NCBI GenBank assembly: GCA_022813625.1
Contig: JAKLMB010000009.1
Location: 868,001 to 932,000, forward strand
Origin: Aaosphaeria pasadenensis
Taxonomy: Eukaryota; Ascomycota; Dothideomycetes; Pleosporales
DNA length: 64,000 bases
Direction: 5' to 3'
Shown here piece by piece: positions 43,865-55,909 of this stretch. The notes beneath the pieces were generated by a model that did no database searches, was not told the origin of the DNA, and saw only the letters and a list, made by a program, of their open reading frames with translations. Position 1 is the stretch's first letter; the number at the start of each line of letters is the position of its first letter. The translations under genes were made by a program, and so were the position numbers.

Positions 43865-45883
43865 TGTGATGGTGATGTGGATGTTCTTCTCTGGTATAAG
43901 GATGTGTAGTGTGGTGGTTATGGATGAGGATATATACACAAAAGATGATGTGTATGGAGATGAGCTGTATATGTATACGAAGTGAGGAGAGAAGGAGTAG
44001 ATTGAATTGCAGAAAGATGGGCGCGGAGGTCCGAGTATATAAATTATTGGAGAAGAAGCTAAGAGTGGCAGCTAAGCAGTAACATGTGGGCACCAATCGT
44101 ACGGGTTACAATAGAGGATAGAGGGACTTGGTTTGCATTTCGGCAATGATGGAATGGCCCTTGGATTGCTATAGATGGGGTTAGGTAGTTGGATGGTGGG
44201 ATGTCGCAACAAGGTTAAGCATTGATCCGACGGGGTGAATGTTCATCCCCTTTTAGTGCCTTCACGTGGTAAATCGGCTGCGGGGTTAGGTAGATGTGGT
44301 AGACGTTCCTCCCCTTGGCTGGCCAATCGCATCCTCTCCATATCAACCATCTACAACTACCGCTACCCGCATCAACCACTTTGCTACTCGTAAATGCACC
44401 CCCCGATTGGAATTGCCGCCACCCTGGACTGTACTGGACTGTATCCATACACCTTGCCTTGGGTAGATTGTACTTCCATAATTATCATGCGTTTTCCTTC
44501 TCGAAATAAAAAAAGATCGCCTGAGATCCAGAAGCTGGTCTAGTTGCTTTGTTCCAACCAATACCGACCTTAGGCCATTCACGACGACCATCAGAACTGT
44601 TCCAGCTACCCGATATTCGGTCTAGATGACGGCTATGGAATCTTCTCCAGGCTTTCCCTCTCTGTGTTCAGATCTTGTTTTTAGAGTTTGTTGCTCGTCT
44701 GCTAAGCCGAACGTACCCCGAACGCCATAGTCGTGAGCTTCCGCCCCACTCCGCCCGGCACAGTTGACGGCACAACGACCATTCACATGACCTAAGAGCA
44801 ATGTCTACACCATATCAATATCTGGATTTCATTAGTATGATCTGTCAGGAGAGATTGCACTAGACATGAGAGAGCATTCTTATACTGCTATTATGAGCCA
44901 AGGATTGGACTTTGAACGTACTCACGTGACGTGTCACTGCATCTCCAAAATGGACATCAACTGGTTATCAAGATATTGATAAGAACAGATGACCTCTTGT
45001 AGAAGAAATCAGATTGTCTCACGCATGAGTAAGTCTACATGCCCTGTGGAGGTGAGCATTTCCTGACAGGAAGAATTGTCAACAGGCGTCCATGCCCTCT
45101 TATGGATTCGAGATGTCACTACTACATATACCTGCATGTATCATTCTTCTGAAATGGATATGTCACGGTGGTAACAGCTATCACCGTTTATCAAATGAAG
45201 CGGCGGACCGCAGCAAAGTTCAAAAAAAAAGTGTCATTCATTCCAATGCGCACCTGGTCGCGGACTAAATCCCCGGCGTCCTACGCCTGCCAGCAACTGC
45301 ATCTATAGGTCTTCCCACATTCCAGTTTTCATATTGCCGTTCCAACCAGGGATGACAACAGTCGAGTAGATTGAAGAATTGGAATGAGCTGTTCCACAGG
45401 TCCCGTGTACGGTCCGCCCTATCTCCGGATGGATCCTGGAAGGGTATCCTGCAGGAGGGTTGAGATGGATCGTGACAACTGTATAGATGATTAGCTTGCT
45501 TATGCTTCCTATATATTACACCCAGCCTCGTAGCACAGGAGCAATAGGTTGGTTATCCTTGGCAATCCGCTAAACCTTGGACATCCCCTAGATCTTTGAA
45601 GGACGAACATGGGCAGTGCACCAGCGCTATGTGATGTGATTGGCTGACGCGACAGATCAATGCAGTGTCTGTTGCAGGAAGATACATACACAGTACCATG
45701 TATGTACTGTGAAAACGCATGGTCGCATTCTAGGTTAACGTTCAGCCTTCCCCAGCCTGTTACAAAAGCACCCTGCACCGCATCACCCAATTTGAATTCT
45801 ATCCAGCCGTTCCTCCCCTGACGTAGATTGTTCTTACCTTCGTTATAACCAGCGGTACTAGCAATCGTGAACTGAAATTTGGA
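43865..45883. other. Intergenic, 2 kb, between divergent genes
   Basis: Promoters of the dioxygenase (left) and the NLR-like gene (right). The dioxygenase leader is AT-rich with TATAC runs. Small frames are present but unsupported. No repeat or RNA gene is recognised. Confidence 0.5.
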
Positions 45884-48800
45884 ATGGCTCAGATGTTTGC
45901 GGAGCAGCATGGCAGCGAGCCAAACCCGGTGGACGACACCGGTCTGTGTCTATTGTCACTAGATGGTGGTGGAGTGCGCGGGCTGTCCACGCTGTACATC
46001 CTGAGAAATCTGATGGCAAGACTGGCCTACGAGCGCTACGGCGACGCTGTCAACAGATATCCCCCAGTTAAGCCTTGCGATGTTTTTGACCTGATCGGGG
46101 GCACAAGCACAGGCGGGTATGTGCTGTAGTCTTCCTTGGAGGGCCATGCTAACGATTACAGACTCATCGCTATCATGCTAGGACGACTTGAGATGACCGT
46201 GGATGAATGTATCATAGCGTATCGAGAGCTCATCAAAGATGTATTTGAAGCGAAGCAGAGTCGTGCGGGCATTAGTTTATTTGGCCGCGTTAAAGCACAA
46301 TTTTCCTCCAAGACGCTGGAGATTGCTATCAAGCGGGTGCTTGCGAGTCGCGAGGGTGTCTCCGAAGATGACTTGTTCGATGATGGCAGGGCTCGCGGAT
46401 GCAGAGTGTAAGCAGCATCATTACAGCAGGTTATGGGAAACTGACATGTGGCTAGCTTTGTTTGCACTACAGCGGAAGAGACCACGGGCATATCGCGCCT
46501 CAAAAGCTATACCCTCCCCGGCGAGTCTGAATCTCTAATCTGTCCAACAATTTGTGAAGCCGCCCTGGCAACGTCCGCAGCTACGCGGTTTTTTGATCCT
46601 GTCAAAATTGGGGCTCGCACATTCGTGGACGGAGCTCTGGGCGCAAACAACCCCGTGGACCAAGTAGAGAATGAAGCCATCAAGATTTGGTGCCCGGAAA
46701 GCGCAGACTTAAAGCCCTTAGTGAAGTGCTTTATCTCTGTAGGCACTGGAAATCCTGGAAAGAAGCCAATCAGGGACAACGCATGGAAACTCCTATCCGA
46801 AACGCTTGTGGGTATTGCCACCGACACAGAAAAGACAGCAGAAATGTTTGATGGCAGATGGGTAGGGGACTCGACTACAGACAGATACTTTCGCTTTAAC
46901 GTCGAACAAGGGTTGCAGGACATCGGGCTGGCGGAATATCAGAAGGAAGGTGCAATAGAAGCAGCTACCTTTGAGTATTTTCAAGCGACCCGGAAGTCGA
47001 TTGAAGTGAAGCACTGCGCCAAAAACCTTGCGCGGAAGCAAAGTATGTACATAGAAGACTTCAGTTAGTCAGCCAGGAAGCTGTAGTGGGCTGACAGATG
47101 TATAGACAAGACACCCAGAGAATTCAAGTCTTTATTCACAGTGACATCTCGCATCAGTAAGCTTTTGCAAAGGAGTGACTACGGCTCGGTTTTACTAAAT
47201 CTGTGTAGCAACTAAGAAGCCGCATTGGGTGGTTCATTTCGAGCGAAACCTGAATTTTGTCGCCCGCGATACACAATTAAATCAGCTCGATAAACTTCTG
47301 TTCGCCAACGGACATTGCCCCAAAGTCGCACTCGTAGGTCTCGGCGGGGTGGGCAAGACGCAAATTGCCATTCAATTGGCATACTGGGTCCGGGTCAAGT
47401 ATGCGGAGCTGTCCATTTATTGGATTTCAGCAACCGACATGGAGAGCCTAGAACAAGCGTACCAGAAAATTGGCGAGGAACTTGAAATACCTGGTTTGGA
47501 CGAGAAGCAAGCGAATGTAAAGGATCTTGTGAGGCAACGCCTCAGTGAGGGAAGCACGGGTCCATGGCTGCTGATATTCGACAACACTGATGATCCAGAC
47601 ATGTGGAGTCGAAAACCGCACAACACGGCGAAGGCATGTTGCCTTCAAGACTATCTTCCGAAGAGCAAAACAGGCTGTATACTGTTCACAACGAGAAGTC
47701 GCAAGATAGCATGCGAGTTGGCAAGGCACAGCATAGTTGAGGTGCCCGAGATGGATGACCAAGCCGGCATTGGATTACTAAAACGATCGCTGCCAAACCG
47801 AAATATCTCAGTTGATGATCCTACAGTGTTGCAGCTGCTTAGAGAGTTGACTTACCTCCCACTTGCGATTATGCAGGCGGCTGCGTTTATGGATATGTAC
47901 GGGGCATCTTGCTCTCAGTACCTGGAACTTCTGCAAGAGGAGAAGGAAGAGGATGTAATTGCAATCCTAAGCGAAGACTTCGAAGACGAGGGACGATATA
48001 GTACGACTATGAATCCGGTAGCGACTACTTGGCTCATCTCCTTTGAGCAAATCAAGAGGCACAATCCAGCGGCGGCAGAATACATGTCGTTTATGTCCTG
48101 TCTTGGTGCTAAAAATATCCCGATATCGCTTCTTCCTCCAGCACCATCAAAGAAACAGATGATCGAAGCAGTGGGAACGCTGAGCGGGTATTCTTTCGTC
48201 ACGAAAAGAACTGACGAGGCGCTTGATATCCACCGGCTTGTACATCTCGCTATGCGGAATTGGTTACGGACAAACGGCCTACTGGCGGAGTGTACGACAC
48301 GCGCTGTCACGCGGGTGTGCGAGGTTTTCCCGAGCAATGACCCCAAGTATAGAATTATGTGGAGGCTGTATTTGCCCCATGCCCAACATATTCTCGAAGA
48401 AGCCGTGATGGCCTCAGTCCTTGATCAAGACAGCGTGGAATTGATGGAGAAGGTAGGTTATTGCCTATCGGCAGATGGAAGGACCTCCGAAGCCGAGCGA
48501 CTTTTTGTGCAGGCACTAGAAGCAACAAAGAAAAGGTGTGGCGATAGAGATCCTGAAACATTGACCAGTATGGAGAGCCTGGCTTCAGCATTTTCTAATA
48601 ATGGGCAGCTGGAAAAGGCTGAAGAACTACAGAGTCAGATCATAGAGATTATGAAAGAGGAGGTCGGTGAGGCACACTCGGATACGTTAACCAGCATGGC
48701 AAACCTAGCGTTGACGTACAGCGACCAGGAAAGGTGGCCAGAAGCCGAAGAGTTACAAATGCAGGTGATAGAGGCAATGAAGAAGAAACTCGGTGAGAGA

Positions 48801-49277
48801 AATCCTGAGACGCTGCACAACATTTCGAGCCTAGCATCGATGTATTACGGCCAGGGAAGGCTGGAAAAAGCAAAACAGCTACAGATGCAGGTGATAGAGG
48901 TAATGAAGCAGGAGCTTGGTGAGAGCGCCCATGCCACATTAAGTAGTATGGAAAGTCTAGCGTTATGGTACTACAGTGAGGGGCGGAGTAAAGAGGCTGA
49001 ACAGCTGGAGGTGCAGGTAGTAGAGGCCAGAAGGAAAGAGCTTACTGATAAGCATCCTGACACGGTTGATAGTATGGCATATCTAGCGTTAACGTACTAT
49101 GATCAGGGGCTATGGAAAGAGGCAGAACAGCTGCAGGTACAAGTAGTAGAGGAAAAAACAAAGGAGCTTGGTAACATGGATCCTGAAACTGTAAAAGCTA
49201 TGCAAAATCTAGCTTTAACGTACTACCAGCAAGGGCGGTGGAAAGAGGCCGAACAGCTGGAGCGACAGATGGGATAA
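45884..49277 (+). CDS. Patatin-NB-ARC-TPR NLR-like receptor
   Basis: A STAND/NLR-type protein with a phospholipase effector. This is the architecture of Neurospora PLP-1 and related fungal allorecognition and cell-death receptors. Exons 45884-46116, 46162-46407, 46456-47042, 47106-47156 and 47209-49277 join in phase to 1061 aa. The patatin domain (about 20-340) has the oxyanion motif DGGGVRG, nucleophile Ser75 in GTSTGG (codon for the last Gly split by intron 1) and Asp218 in DGALGANNP, so the catalytic dyad is intact. NB-ARC starts near 385: P-loop GLGGVGKT (Lys422), Walker B-like LLIFDNTDD, CILFTTRSRK, LPLAIMQAAAF, and an MHD-position stretch IHRLVHLAMRNWL. From about 775 come kinesin-light-chain-type TPRs, five full 42-residue units and a final partial one ending at QMG. 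No transmembrane segment is seen. A role in nonself recognition is inferred from architecture. Confidence 0.93.
48540..49277 (+). repeat. 126-bp coding repeats (TPR array)
   Basis: These are six successive units of 126 bp (42 codons), the last one short, at the 3' end of the NLR-like gene. Neighbouring units share blocks such as EAEQLQVQVVE and NLALTYYQQGRWKEAEQLE. The similarity is visible in the DNA as well as in the protein, for example GATGCAGGTGATAGAGG recurring. Such arrays can expand or contract by recombination. Confidence 0.85.
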
Positions 49278-49758
49278 GGGATTTCTGGCTATATTTCTCT
49301 ATAAGCATCAATGTAACGTATCTGGTTCAAGACTTTTAGGTTAACGGTATCTGTAGATAAGTTTAGGGCTTAAAGTCTACTAAATAGCCATTCAAAAACG
49401 ACTACAAACTTAATTTAGTTATTAAAACATAGAGTTAATATTTTAGAGGCTTTAGCTTTTTGAGTTGTATATAGAATGTTTATAAGAGCAGTTCTAGTCC
49501 CTACAGTTTGTAGCTGGTAACGACACCTCATTCCACTTATTCCACAACAATACCTAGATACATTCAGTCAGTATTACCAAACCGAAAAGCCACGCTCAAC
49601 AGATACACCAACGTACCTCATCCATAAACCCTACCCCAACTCCAACTCATCATAAACCAAAACCAAACGCCCTTCCTTTCCTAAAAAAACAACGTCAGCA
49701 CTCAACGCCCTCATCAGAACACGAAACCATTACTAACCTTACTCCCCTCCCACCCTTC
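49278..49758. other. AT-rich flank of the NLR-like gene
   Basis: This stretch is clearly richer in A and T than its surroundings, especially 49300-49520, and has no open frame of note. It contains the NLR gene's 3' UTR and that of the small membrane-protein gene. Confidence 0.45.
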
Positions 49759-50067
49759 CTAAACAATACCCAACCCCAACTTCTCCAACCCCTGCTGCTG
49801 CTGGCCCTTCGCCCTCAACCTACGGCTCTCCCTCATTCGTCGTAGCTGCAGCATCGCGACGCCGATGCCGACGAGCCCGACCGCGACGCCCAGCGCGCCG
49901 AGCACGAGTTCGTGGGGGGAGATGCTGCTCGCGGGCGGGGAGGACCTGTCGAGGATTGGGTTGATGGGCGCGAGCGTGGGGAACGTGAACGTGTTGGATG
50001 ATGAAGTGTATGCGAGAGATGGGATTGGAAGTGGGAGGGTGTAGCATGTATGGTTTTGCGGGATCAT
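49759..50067 (-). CDS. Small single-pass membrane protein, hypothetical
   Basis: A single open frame of 102 aa with an ATG start and no intron. Residues 1-~50 are a polar, Ser/Thr/Pro-rich segment (PLPIPSLAYTSSSNTFTF). One strong membrane span follows, with a Gly-rich helix (LVLGALGVAVGLVGIGVAML) containing GxxxG spacing, and then an immediate basic stretch (RRMRESRRLRAK). The positive charges after the span predict the C-terminus in the cytosol. The C-terminal QQQQGLEKLGLGIV is short and polar. It lies tail to tail with the NLR-like gene. Similar small proteins with one span followed by LQLRR are, from memory, common in filamentous fungi with unknown function. The coherent topology argues for a real gene, but evidence is limited. 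Confidence 0.45.
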   Translation of the reverse strand: MIPQNHTCYTLPLPIPSLAYTSSSNTFTFPTLAPINPILDRSSPPASSISPHELVLGALGVAVGLVGIGVAMLQLRRMRESRRLRAKGQQQQGLEKLGLGIV

Positions 50068-51436
50068 TGTCAGGCACCAACGAGTGGGTATTTATTGGTT
50101 TGATGTTTGATTTGGTGGGGAGATTCTCCTGGGGGTTTTGGGGAGAGGGAGAGGAAGGAAGAGAAAGACGTGGGTAGGTCTGAGGTTTTATGAGGTTCGA
50201 CTGGGCAGTGCATTTGGTGGTACGAAGATTTGCTTTCGTCATGGCTTCCGACGTATATCAGATAGCAAAGGGCGGTAAAGGACAAACTTCTTCTCCAGCG
50301 GTGCGGGAGTTTGTGTGTTCGAAAGCGGACGCAGCATTCTCTTCCGCCCGTCGAACCTCGAGTCTACCTTGTAATTTCGAGCGAGGCAACAGTTCACCGT
50401 TTCACGATATCTGTGATGGCGTTGAACGCATACGTAACATGAGGTTGAGCGTATGTGGCAAGGCTGTTCCCAGCAAGTGTCACCGAGGATGCAGCTTAGA
50501 GGTCACAAATTAGCGTGGTGTATGTCCCTTTTCGAGTGTTGATGCTCCTGGAAATACTACTAGATGTATATTGTGCATCCCTCAATTGGATCGAGGCAGC
50601 TCTTGGTTGACCTATAGGCGTCCCTCCCGTTCCGCGTAGGCGCACAAAAGGGTCGCACATACAACTGATCGGTGCACTGACCGTATGTATCTGCGACTTC
50701 GTGCATCGACAGCGATGGCCAGAGCCCTGCATCCAGGGTCGTTTCGTCAAATGTCGTACAATGCTGACAGGGGGTGATCTGTCGATACTCCAGAAGGAAG
50801 CTTTCAGGACAAGGAGTACCATAGATACGACCTTCAATCGGAGGCGGGAGGTGCTGTTCTTGAAAAGGAGACTCCGAGACTCTTTGGTAGATTTATAGTG
50901 AAGTAGTTATTCATATCTACAATCGTCCCTAGCTACCTAGCTCACTACCAAGATTAGCATTCACCATTAGGCACGCGATCTCCGGGCCGAACCTTGCCAT
51001 TTTGATGATTTCTTGCATGTGACCCAGACGCTTGGATCTAAGGCGTACATCAATGTGCGCATCCGAGCCCTTGTGTAATACCACGACGTATGTTTCATTC
51101 CGCCTCCGCGCTGTTCGGCGTTGCGGTTCGTTCCCTACGCTCTCATCTACCTTCTAGCGTACGTGCATTTCCAAAGACTCAGATACTGCCTTCCGCTTCC
51201 CCGGTATTGCGATGTACATCCTTGACCGCCACCCTTTTGCTGTGGCGGTGCTATGTCATTTTGCACGTACAACATAGACCGAAAACCAGTCGTGCAACTT
51301 CCACCCCTGTTCCGAAGATTCGGCAAAATAAAGGCAAACGGTATTTGATTCAAGAATGATAGGAGCGGCAGAGAGGGGTTGTACGTCACTCTTAGTTGCT
51401 AGTCACACAGCCTCCGATGGCCCGTAGACCACGGCA
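50068..51436. other. Intergenic, 1.4 kb
   Basis: Upstream region of the small membrane-protein gene and 3' flank of the Zn2Cys6 gene. Short open frames have no domain or compositional support. No repeat or RNA gene is recognised. Confidence 0.45.
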
Positions 51437-53810
51437 TCACCACGTGATGTCCGCAAATGCAGACCTCAAGATATCGGTCCTAGTCTTTTGCATTTCTGGC
51501 GCTGCGCCGCCGACGAGATCGAGGATCTGCAGCATCTTTCTCGCGTCGTCCTTGGCGACGCGGAGCAGGGGATCATCGGCTGGGTGGTGACCTGACTGCG
51601 ACGGATCCAGAGGTTGCTCCTGAGCGGCAAGGATGCGTGCCATGAGAAGCTGCGAGGTGTTAGCTACGACGCATGACGAAAATGGAGGTGTGAAACGGGC
51701 AGGCTTACAGCTTCTTCGAACGCGCGATGCTGGAACACCCACCACACAGCCGCATCGATCCGCAGATACTCCCAAAAGTCAAAGAATGCTTGAAGAGCGT
51801 TCCGGGCAGCTTCAAGAGCTCCCTTGACGTCGCAGGATACGCCGCCTGCATCGTTTTCGTCGGCGTTGATGACCATCACACAGTGCCAGAAGTTGCTGCG
51901 GAAGAACAGATTTTGGCGCAGGAGACGGGGATTCGTAGTGGCGAACTGGGCAACCTCTGTGGGATTGGAGGTGGATAGGTGGGCGGGGAATGAGGCATGC
52001 AGGTCGCTATATTGTTTGATGAGGTTGACACGGTCTTCTGGAGAAGACGTGAGTGGACTATCAAGGGATCGGGGTTTACAGACTGTCCGTTGGACTAGAT
52101 TAGCCATATGCCACATTGATCGGATGTATTGTCGATCAGAAAGCTCGTATGGAGGGAAAGTGTCGGAGGTGGGCGCAATGTTACTGATGCTCATGGGGTT
52201 CGAACTGCCGATTGCTTCTTGTTCGCCGTTGCCGACGAGATCCGAGAGTTCCTCTGTGAGAGCTTCTACACGAACATCGTAGAAAGACGTCGTTGGAGGA
52301 AGTTTGAGGAGGACGGTGAGGAAAGTGTCCTGAAAGTACACGGCTTGCCATACTTTCCTTCGCTGTTGCTTATCACTGAGTGAACACCGAGGTGCGATGA
52401 TATCAGGATCTCGATGCAAGCCCATGGCATATGCTTGCCGCATAAGCACGCCACCAAAGGCCCATGCATCGGAGGCGTGATTGTCGTTCATGAGGAAATA
52501 GCAGATGAGGACCATGGCTTGCAGAGTCCGGACAGAAGCTCTGCTTAGGTATGAAGACAGCCTAAGTGCTTGCTGGGATGCTGATACATAGAATTCAGCC
52601 ATCTGTGCACGTTCATGTTCAGATGGACTCGATATGAACTGGGTACCCATGGCATATACGACAAAGTGGAGGGCGACGAGTACTGGATCGGCTGCATGCT
52701 TTTCGGACAGAGGCAGAGACCAGAAGCGTTCATAGTCAGCATAGAAGTTTCGACGATGCACCATGGGATATACAGGGTCAACGGCATCGAAGTACTTGTT
52801 GACGAGAATGTCAGCTTGATCCTTGGCCGGTAGTACCCCGACTACTTCGGCCAAGCCTCCTCGACTTGTCCAGTAGTTGGCGAAGGGATGTTCCGCGCCG
52901 AGTCCAAAGAAGGGCGATGGTGTGTGATTGGAATAAGGAATGTTGGATAATAGGAACGGCGAAGAACCAGTCGACGACAAAGATGTGCTTCGATACTGGG
53001 TCCTCGGAGTGGGTACTGGAACCTGTGGGGAAGATGGTTAGCCGTATGTCGTTACAAGCTCCACATGTATGTAGGTACGCCAGGGATACACCCGATCGCG
53101 TGGCAGCTGTGCCTCGTGGTGAACCAAAGGTGAACCGAAAGCGGATTAATAGAGCTTTGTATAATTACCTGAAAGGGAACTGCAGGCTTCTCTTCACTGC
53201 CTTTGCCAAGAGCCAGGGTAATGTTGTTCTGTTTCTTGGATCTTGCGGCTGATGCACGCGCAGGAGTGCCCCTGTGAGGCTTTTATCAGCAAATGCATGT
53301 ATGGTTGATTCTGTCTGCCTCCCCGACTTACTCTGACGATGCGATTAGATTGGCGACGTCTGAATATTTGCATTCTGATTGTCGCTTGAGACATGCGACA
53401 CACTGGGGACGCCCACGATCACACTAGCGAGCCGTCAGCGGATGGCCTGGCACTGCATTTGTTGCGCAGGGAATGGACGAGGATGAGATGAGATTGTATG
53501 CAACCAGGAAAGACAATTGATCACGTTGATAGGTGGATATAGGAGGTGCTCGTCAATTCTCCATATCAACACCAGTAACCGTCGTCATGCATGCGCAACT
53601 TACTTTCGTCTTGCGCTCGACGCATTCCAAACAGCTCAGCGTTGGCTTGTTGCGCTTCTGTCTCTTCTTCGGCGGAAGCTCTGCAACGCCATCTAGTACA
53701 ACAGAGTGTGCGCCTTGTGCTCCGTGTGCGACGTTGGGGGCAGCATCGTCAATACTGGTCTCGTTCTTCACGTTGACCGGAAGCTCTCGGCCCACCACGT
53801 CTCCGGCCAT
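51437..53810 (-). CDS. Zn2Cys6 fungal transcription factor
   Basis: A fungal-type binuclear zinc cluster regulator. Exons 53604-53810, 53332-53423, 53169-53271, 51709-53022 and 51437-51649 give 642 aa. The cluster is Cys60-x2-Cys63-x6-Cys70-x6-Cys77-x2-Cys80-x6-Cys87, preceded by the basic KKRQKRNK. Intron 1 falls exactly between Lys69 and Cys70, inside the cluster. The Fungal_trans middle-homology region covers most of the large fourth exon: KYFDAVDPVYPMVHRRNF, ALHFVVYAMGTQF, LICYFLMNDN, AFGGVLMRQAYAMGLHRDP and RRKVWQAVYFQDT. The protein ends LRSAFADITW. The ATG at 53810 is the first in frame; an upstream exon cannot be excluded. Targets are unknown. The nearest same-strand neighbour is the deuterolysin gene, but no functional link is shown. 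Confidence 0.9.
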
Positions 53811-54796
53811 TGCTTCCTCAATCGCATGCCCCCTTTCCACCAGCTCCGAATCGGCAAGAAGGATAGTAGCAATAGTCAGTAGCGCGCCTAGGCATCAAGT
53901 ACGAGCGGGTATCCGGCTTGAGTGCGCAGGATGAGACGCGCTCGTTCGCTCGTTCTCTCGGGAATAAGAACAGATGAAATGGGGGTTTTGGAATTGTGGG
54001 AATAGTATGGTAATGAGAGCAGTAGCGGGTGGTAATTAATGAACAAGTCGAACAACAGAAACGGGCAATAGGAAGTGTGGCTGCTGCGGCTACTGCAGCT
54101 GATCGATCGGATATAATCAATCAATCGTATCCTGCATCATCGGCTTCCTGTCACAGAGATTTAGTTGCATTGCAGGTGTATGTACATGGCATGTCGTTGG
54201 TGAATCTCGAGGGCTTTTTTCCCTGCCAAGTCCTCCTTCGAGTCTGGAACTGCCCATCACTTGTTTAGTCATCACCGTCGTTCACTAGTCAGTTAGCATC
54301 ATTCAGTGTTCATTCATCCTCATCATCGGCTTAATTGATTTCATCCTTACTCGAACAACTGAGGTCACTCGACTCAATCCATAGATCCCGTCAAACTTGG
54401 GGCTCTGGGATGGGATATATATGGCGATCGGTAGACTACATGCGTTAAGCTTTCTTAACAGTGGGTCATTGTGGATCATAAGGTTTATCGCTTCATACAG
54501 GTTCCATCTTGAAATGTGATGTGCTTCTTTAACCACAAAATTCACCTCTATCGTGGTCAAAGTGAACGACATATTTATCATGTTCGATTTTCTATTCAAA
54601 GCTAACGTTTCAAAGCGAGAGCTTAACTGTGAATCCTGAGGAGCTGTCACACTCTGGCGGGAGTCCTTTCCCACACGGTAGTATTATTCCGAATCAATCC
54701 CGGGTAGGATAATTCTTCATTGAAAGGGTAGTTGATGAGATCCAACTATCTCTCTCCCTTTGGCGATTGGATTCTCGATCGATGATTCGTACGTAC
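53811..54796. other. Intergenic, 1 kb
   Basis: Promoter of the Zn2Cys6 gene and 3' flank of the deuterolysin gene. A 123-codon open frame at 54303-54674 (minus) starts at GTG, has no recognisable domain and is not called as a gene. Confidence 0.45.
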
Positions 54797-55909
54797 TCAA
54801 CAAGAACCCCCAACATCGATCGCATTCGAAAACAGCGCATATGTGTCTGCATGATTTAGATTCTGCGTCGCGCTCAACTTCAACACACCTGCATAACCAT
54901 AGACACCATAGTCGTCCGTCCCCTTGATCTCCCTCAAATGCGTAAACTCATGCATCGTCACAAACGGCTGATCGTCATGATGGCACTCCGAGCTCCTCTC
55001 CACAATCCTCGTGAAGTATCCCGTGCAATAGACCACATACGAGCGCGCAGGATACGTGTAAGCGATCACGCCGCCCTGGCAGTTGTTGTCGCGGTCTGTG
55101 CAGTACTGCTTCGATACACCGGAGGTCGAGTCCTTGCACTCGGCGGCGATCTTGTCGAAGACGCCCGAGACGGTGTTGCGGACGCTCGTGCTATCTGATT
55201 TGAAGTACTCCTTCACCTTTGCGGCATTAGTCAGTGCAGCACTGGATGCGGCCGCGGCGCGAGAGGCGCAGATTGGGAACGCTTTTAGGAGGGACTCGCG
55301 TTGAGCTCCTGTGCAGTCGGCTTGGAGGAGAGCTCGTTTGGTTTTCGCGTGGAAGGCGGCGCGTGTGAGGGATGCTTCGGCGCCGTCAACAGTCATGGTG
55401 AGAACGGGAGATTGGATCGGAACGGTGCCGACTAGCTCATTCGAGTCGGTAGAGCTGTATGAGAGTACGCTATTGAGGGCGATGTCATAGAGACCACCGG
55501 CACTGACATCATGTGCATGGGCAATGTCGAAGTCTTTCTCGAGGGTGGCGCCGGGAGCAAGAGTCTGGAAGGCGGTATTATCCAAGCTGGAGGTAGAGAC
55601 GTATAGTCGAACACCTTCGAACGGTATCAAGACATCTTGCTATAATTTAGCTGCTATTCCAACTGATATTTGATGGTAGGACTACGCACCGCTTTGGTAA
55701 ACCTTCACCTTCTCCACTGCGTTGTCGTCTAGGATCGAGCCTGTCTTGAAGACTCTCAACGGTGAAGCACCTTTGTTTGTGATTGAAGCCTTGACAGCGG
55801 TGTTTCCAACAGCGCTCAGTTGAACCTCAAGGGGACTATCGCGTTGCGCGAGATCGATTGACACGGCACCAGCAAGCGAAGCTGCTAGAGGCAGCACGAA
55901 GAACCTCAT
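54797..55909 (-). CDS. Deuterolysin, secreted M35 zinc metalloprotease
   Basis: A secreted neutral protease of the aspzincin family (peptidase M35). Exons 55690-55909 and 54797-55635 give 352 aa, the usual preproprotein length. A signal peptide is clear (MRFFVLPLAASLAGAVS). The propeptide runs to about residue 175, with typical LEVQLSAVGNTAVKASITN. The mature domain carries the zinc site HEFTH (His302, Glu303, His306) and the aspzincin aspartate in GTDDYGVYGY, together with paired Cys residues and the NLNHADTYALF C-terminal region. At the intron 3' end there are two closely spaced AGs (TATAG and, four bases on, GCAAG); only the second keeps the frame. Catalytic residues are intact. Likely a role in nutrition or host-protein degradation. 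Confidence 0.95.

Noticed and set aside
54303..54674. 123-codon minus-strand frame
   Set aside because: It starts at GTG, has no domain, no signal and no splice partner.
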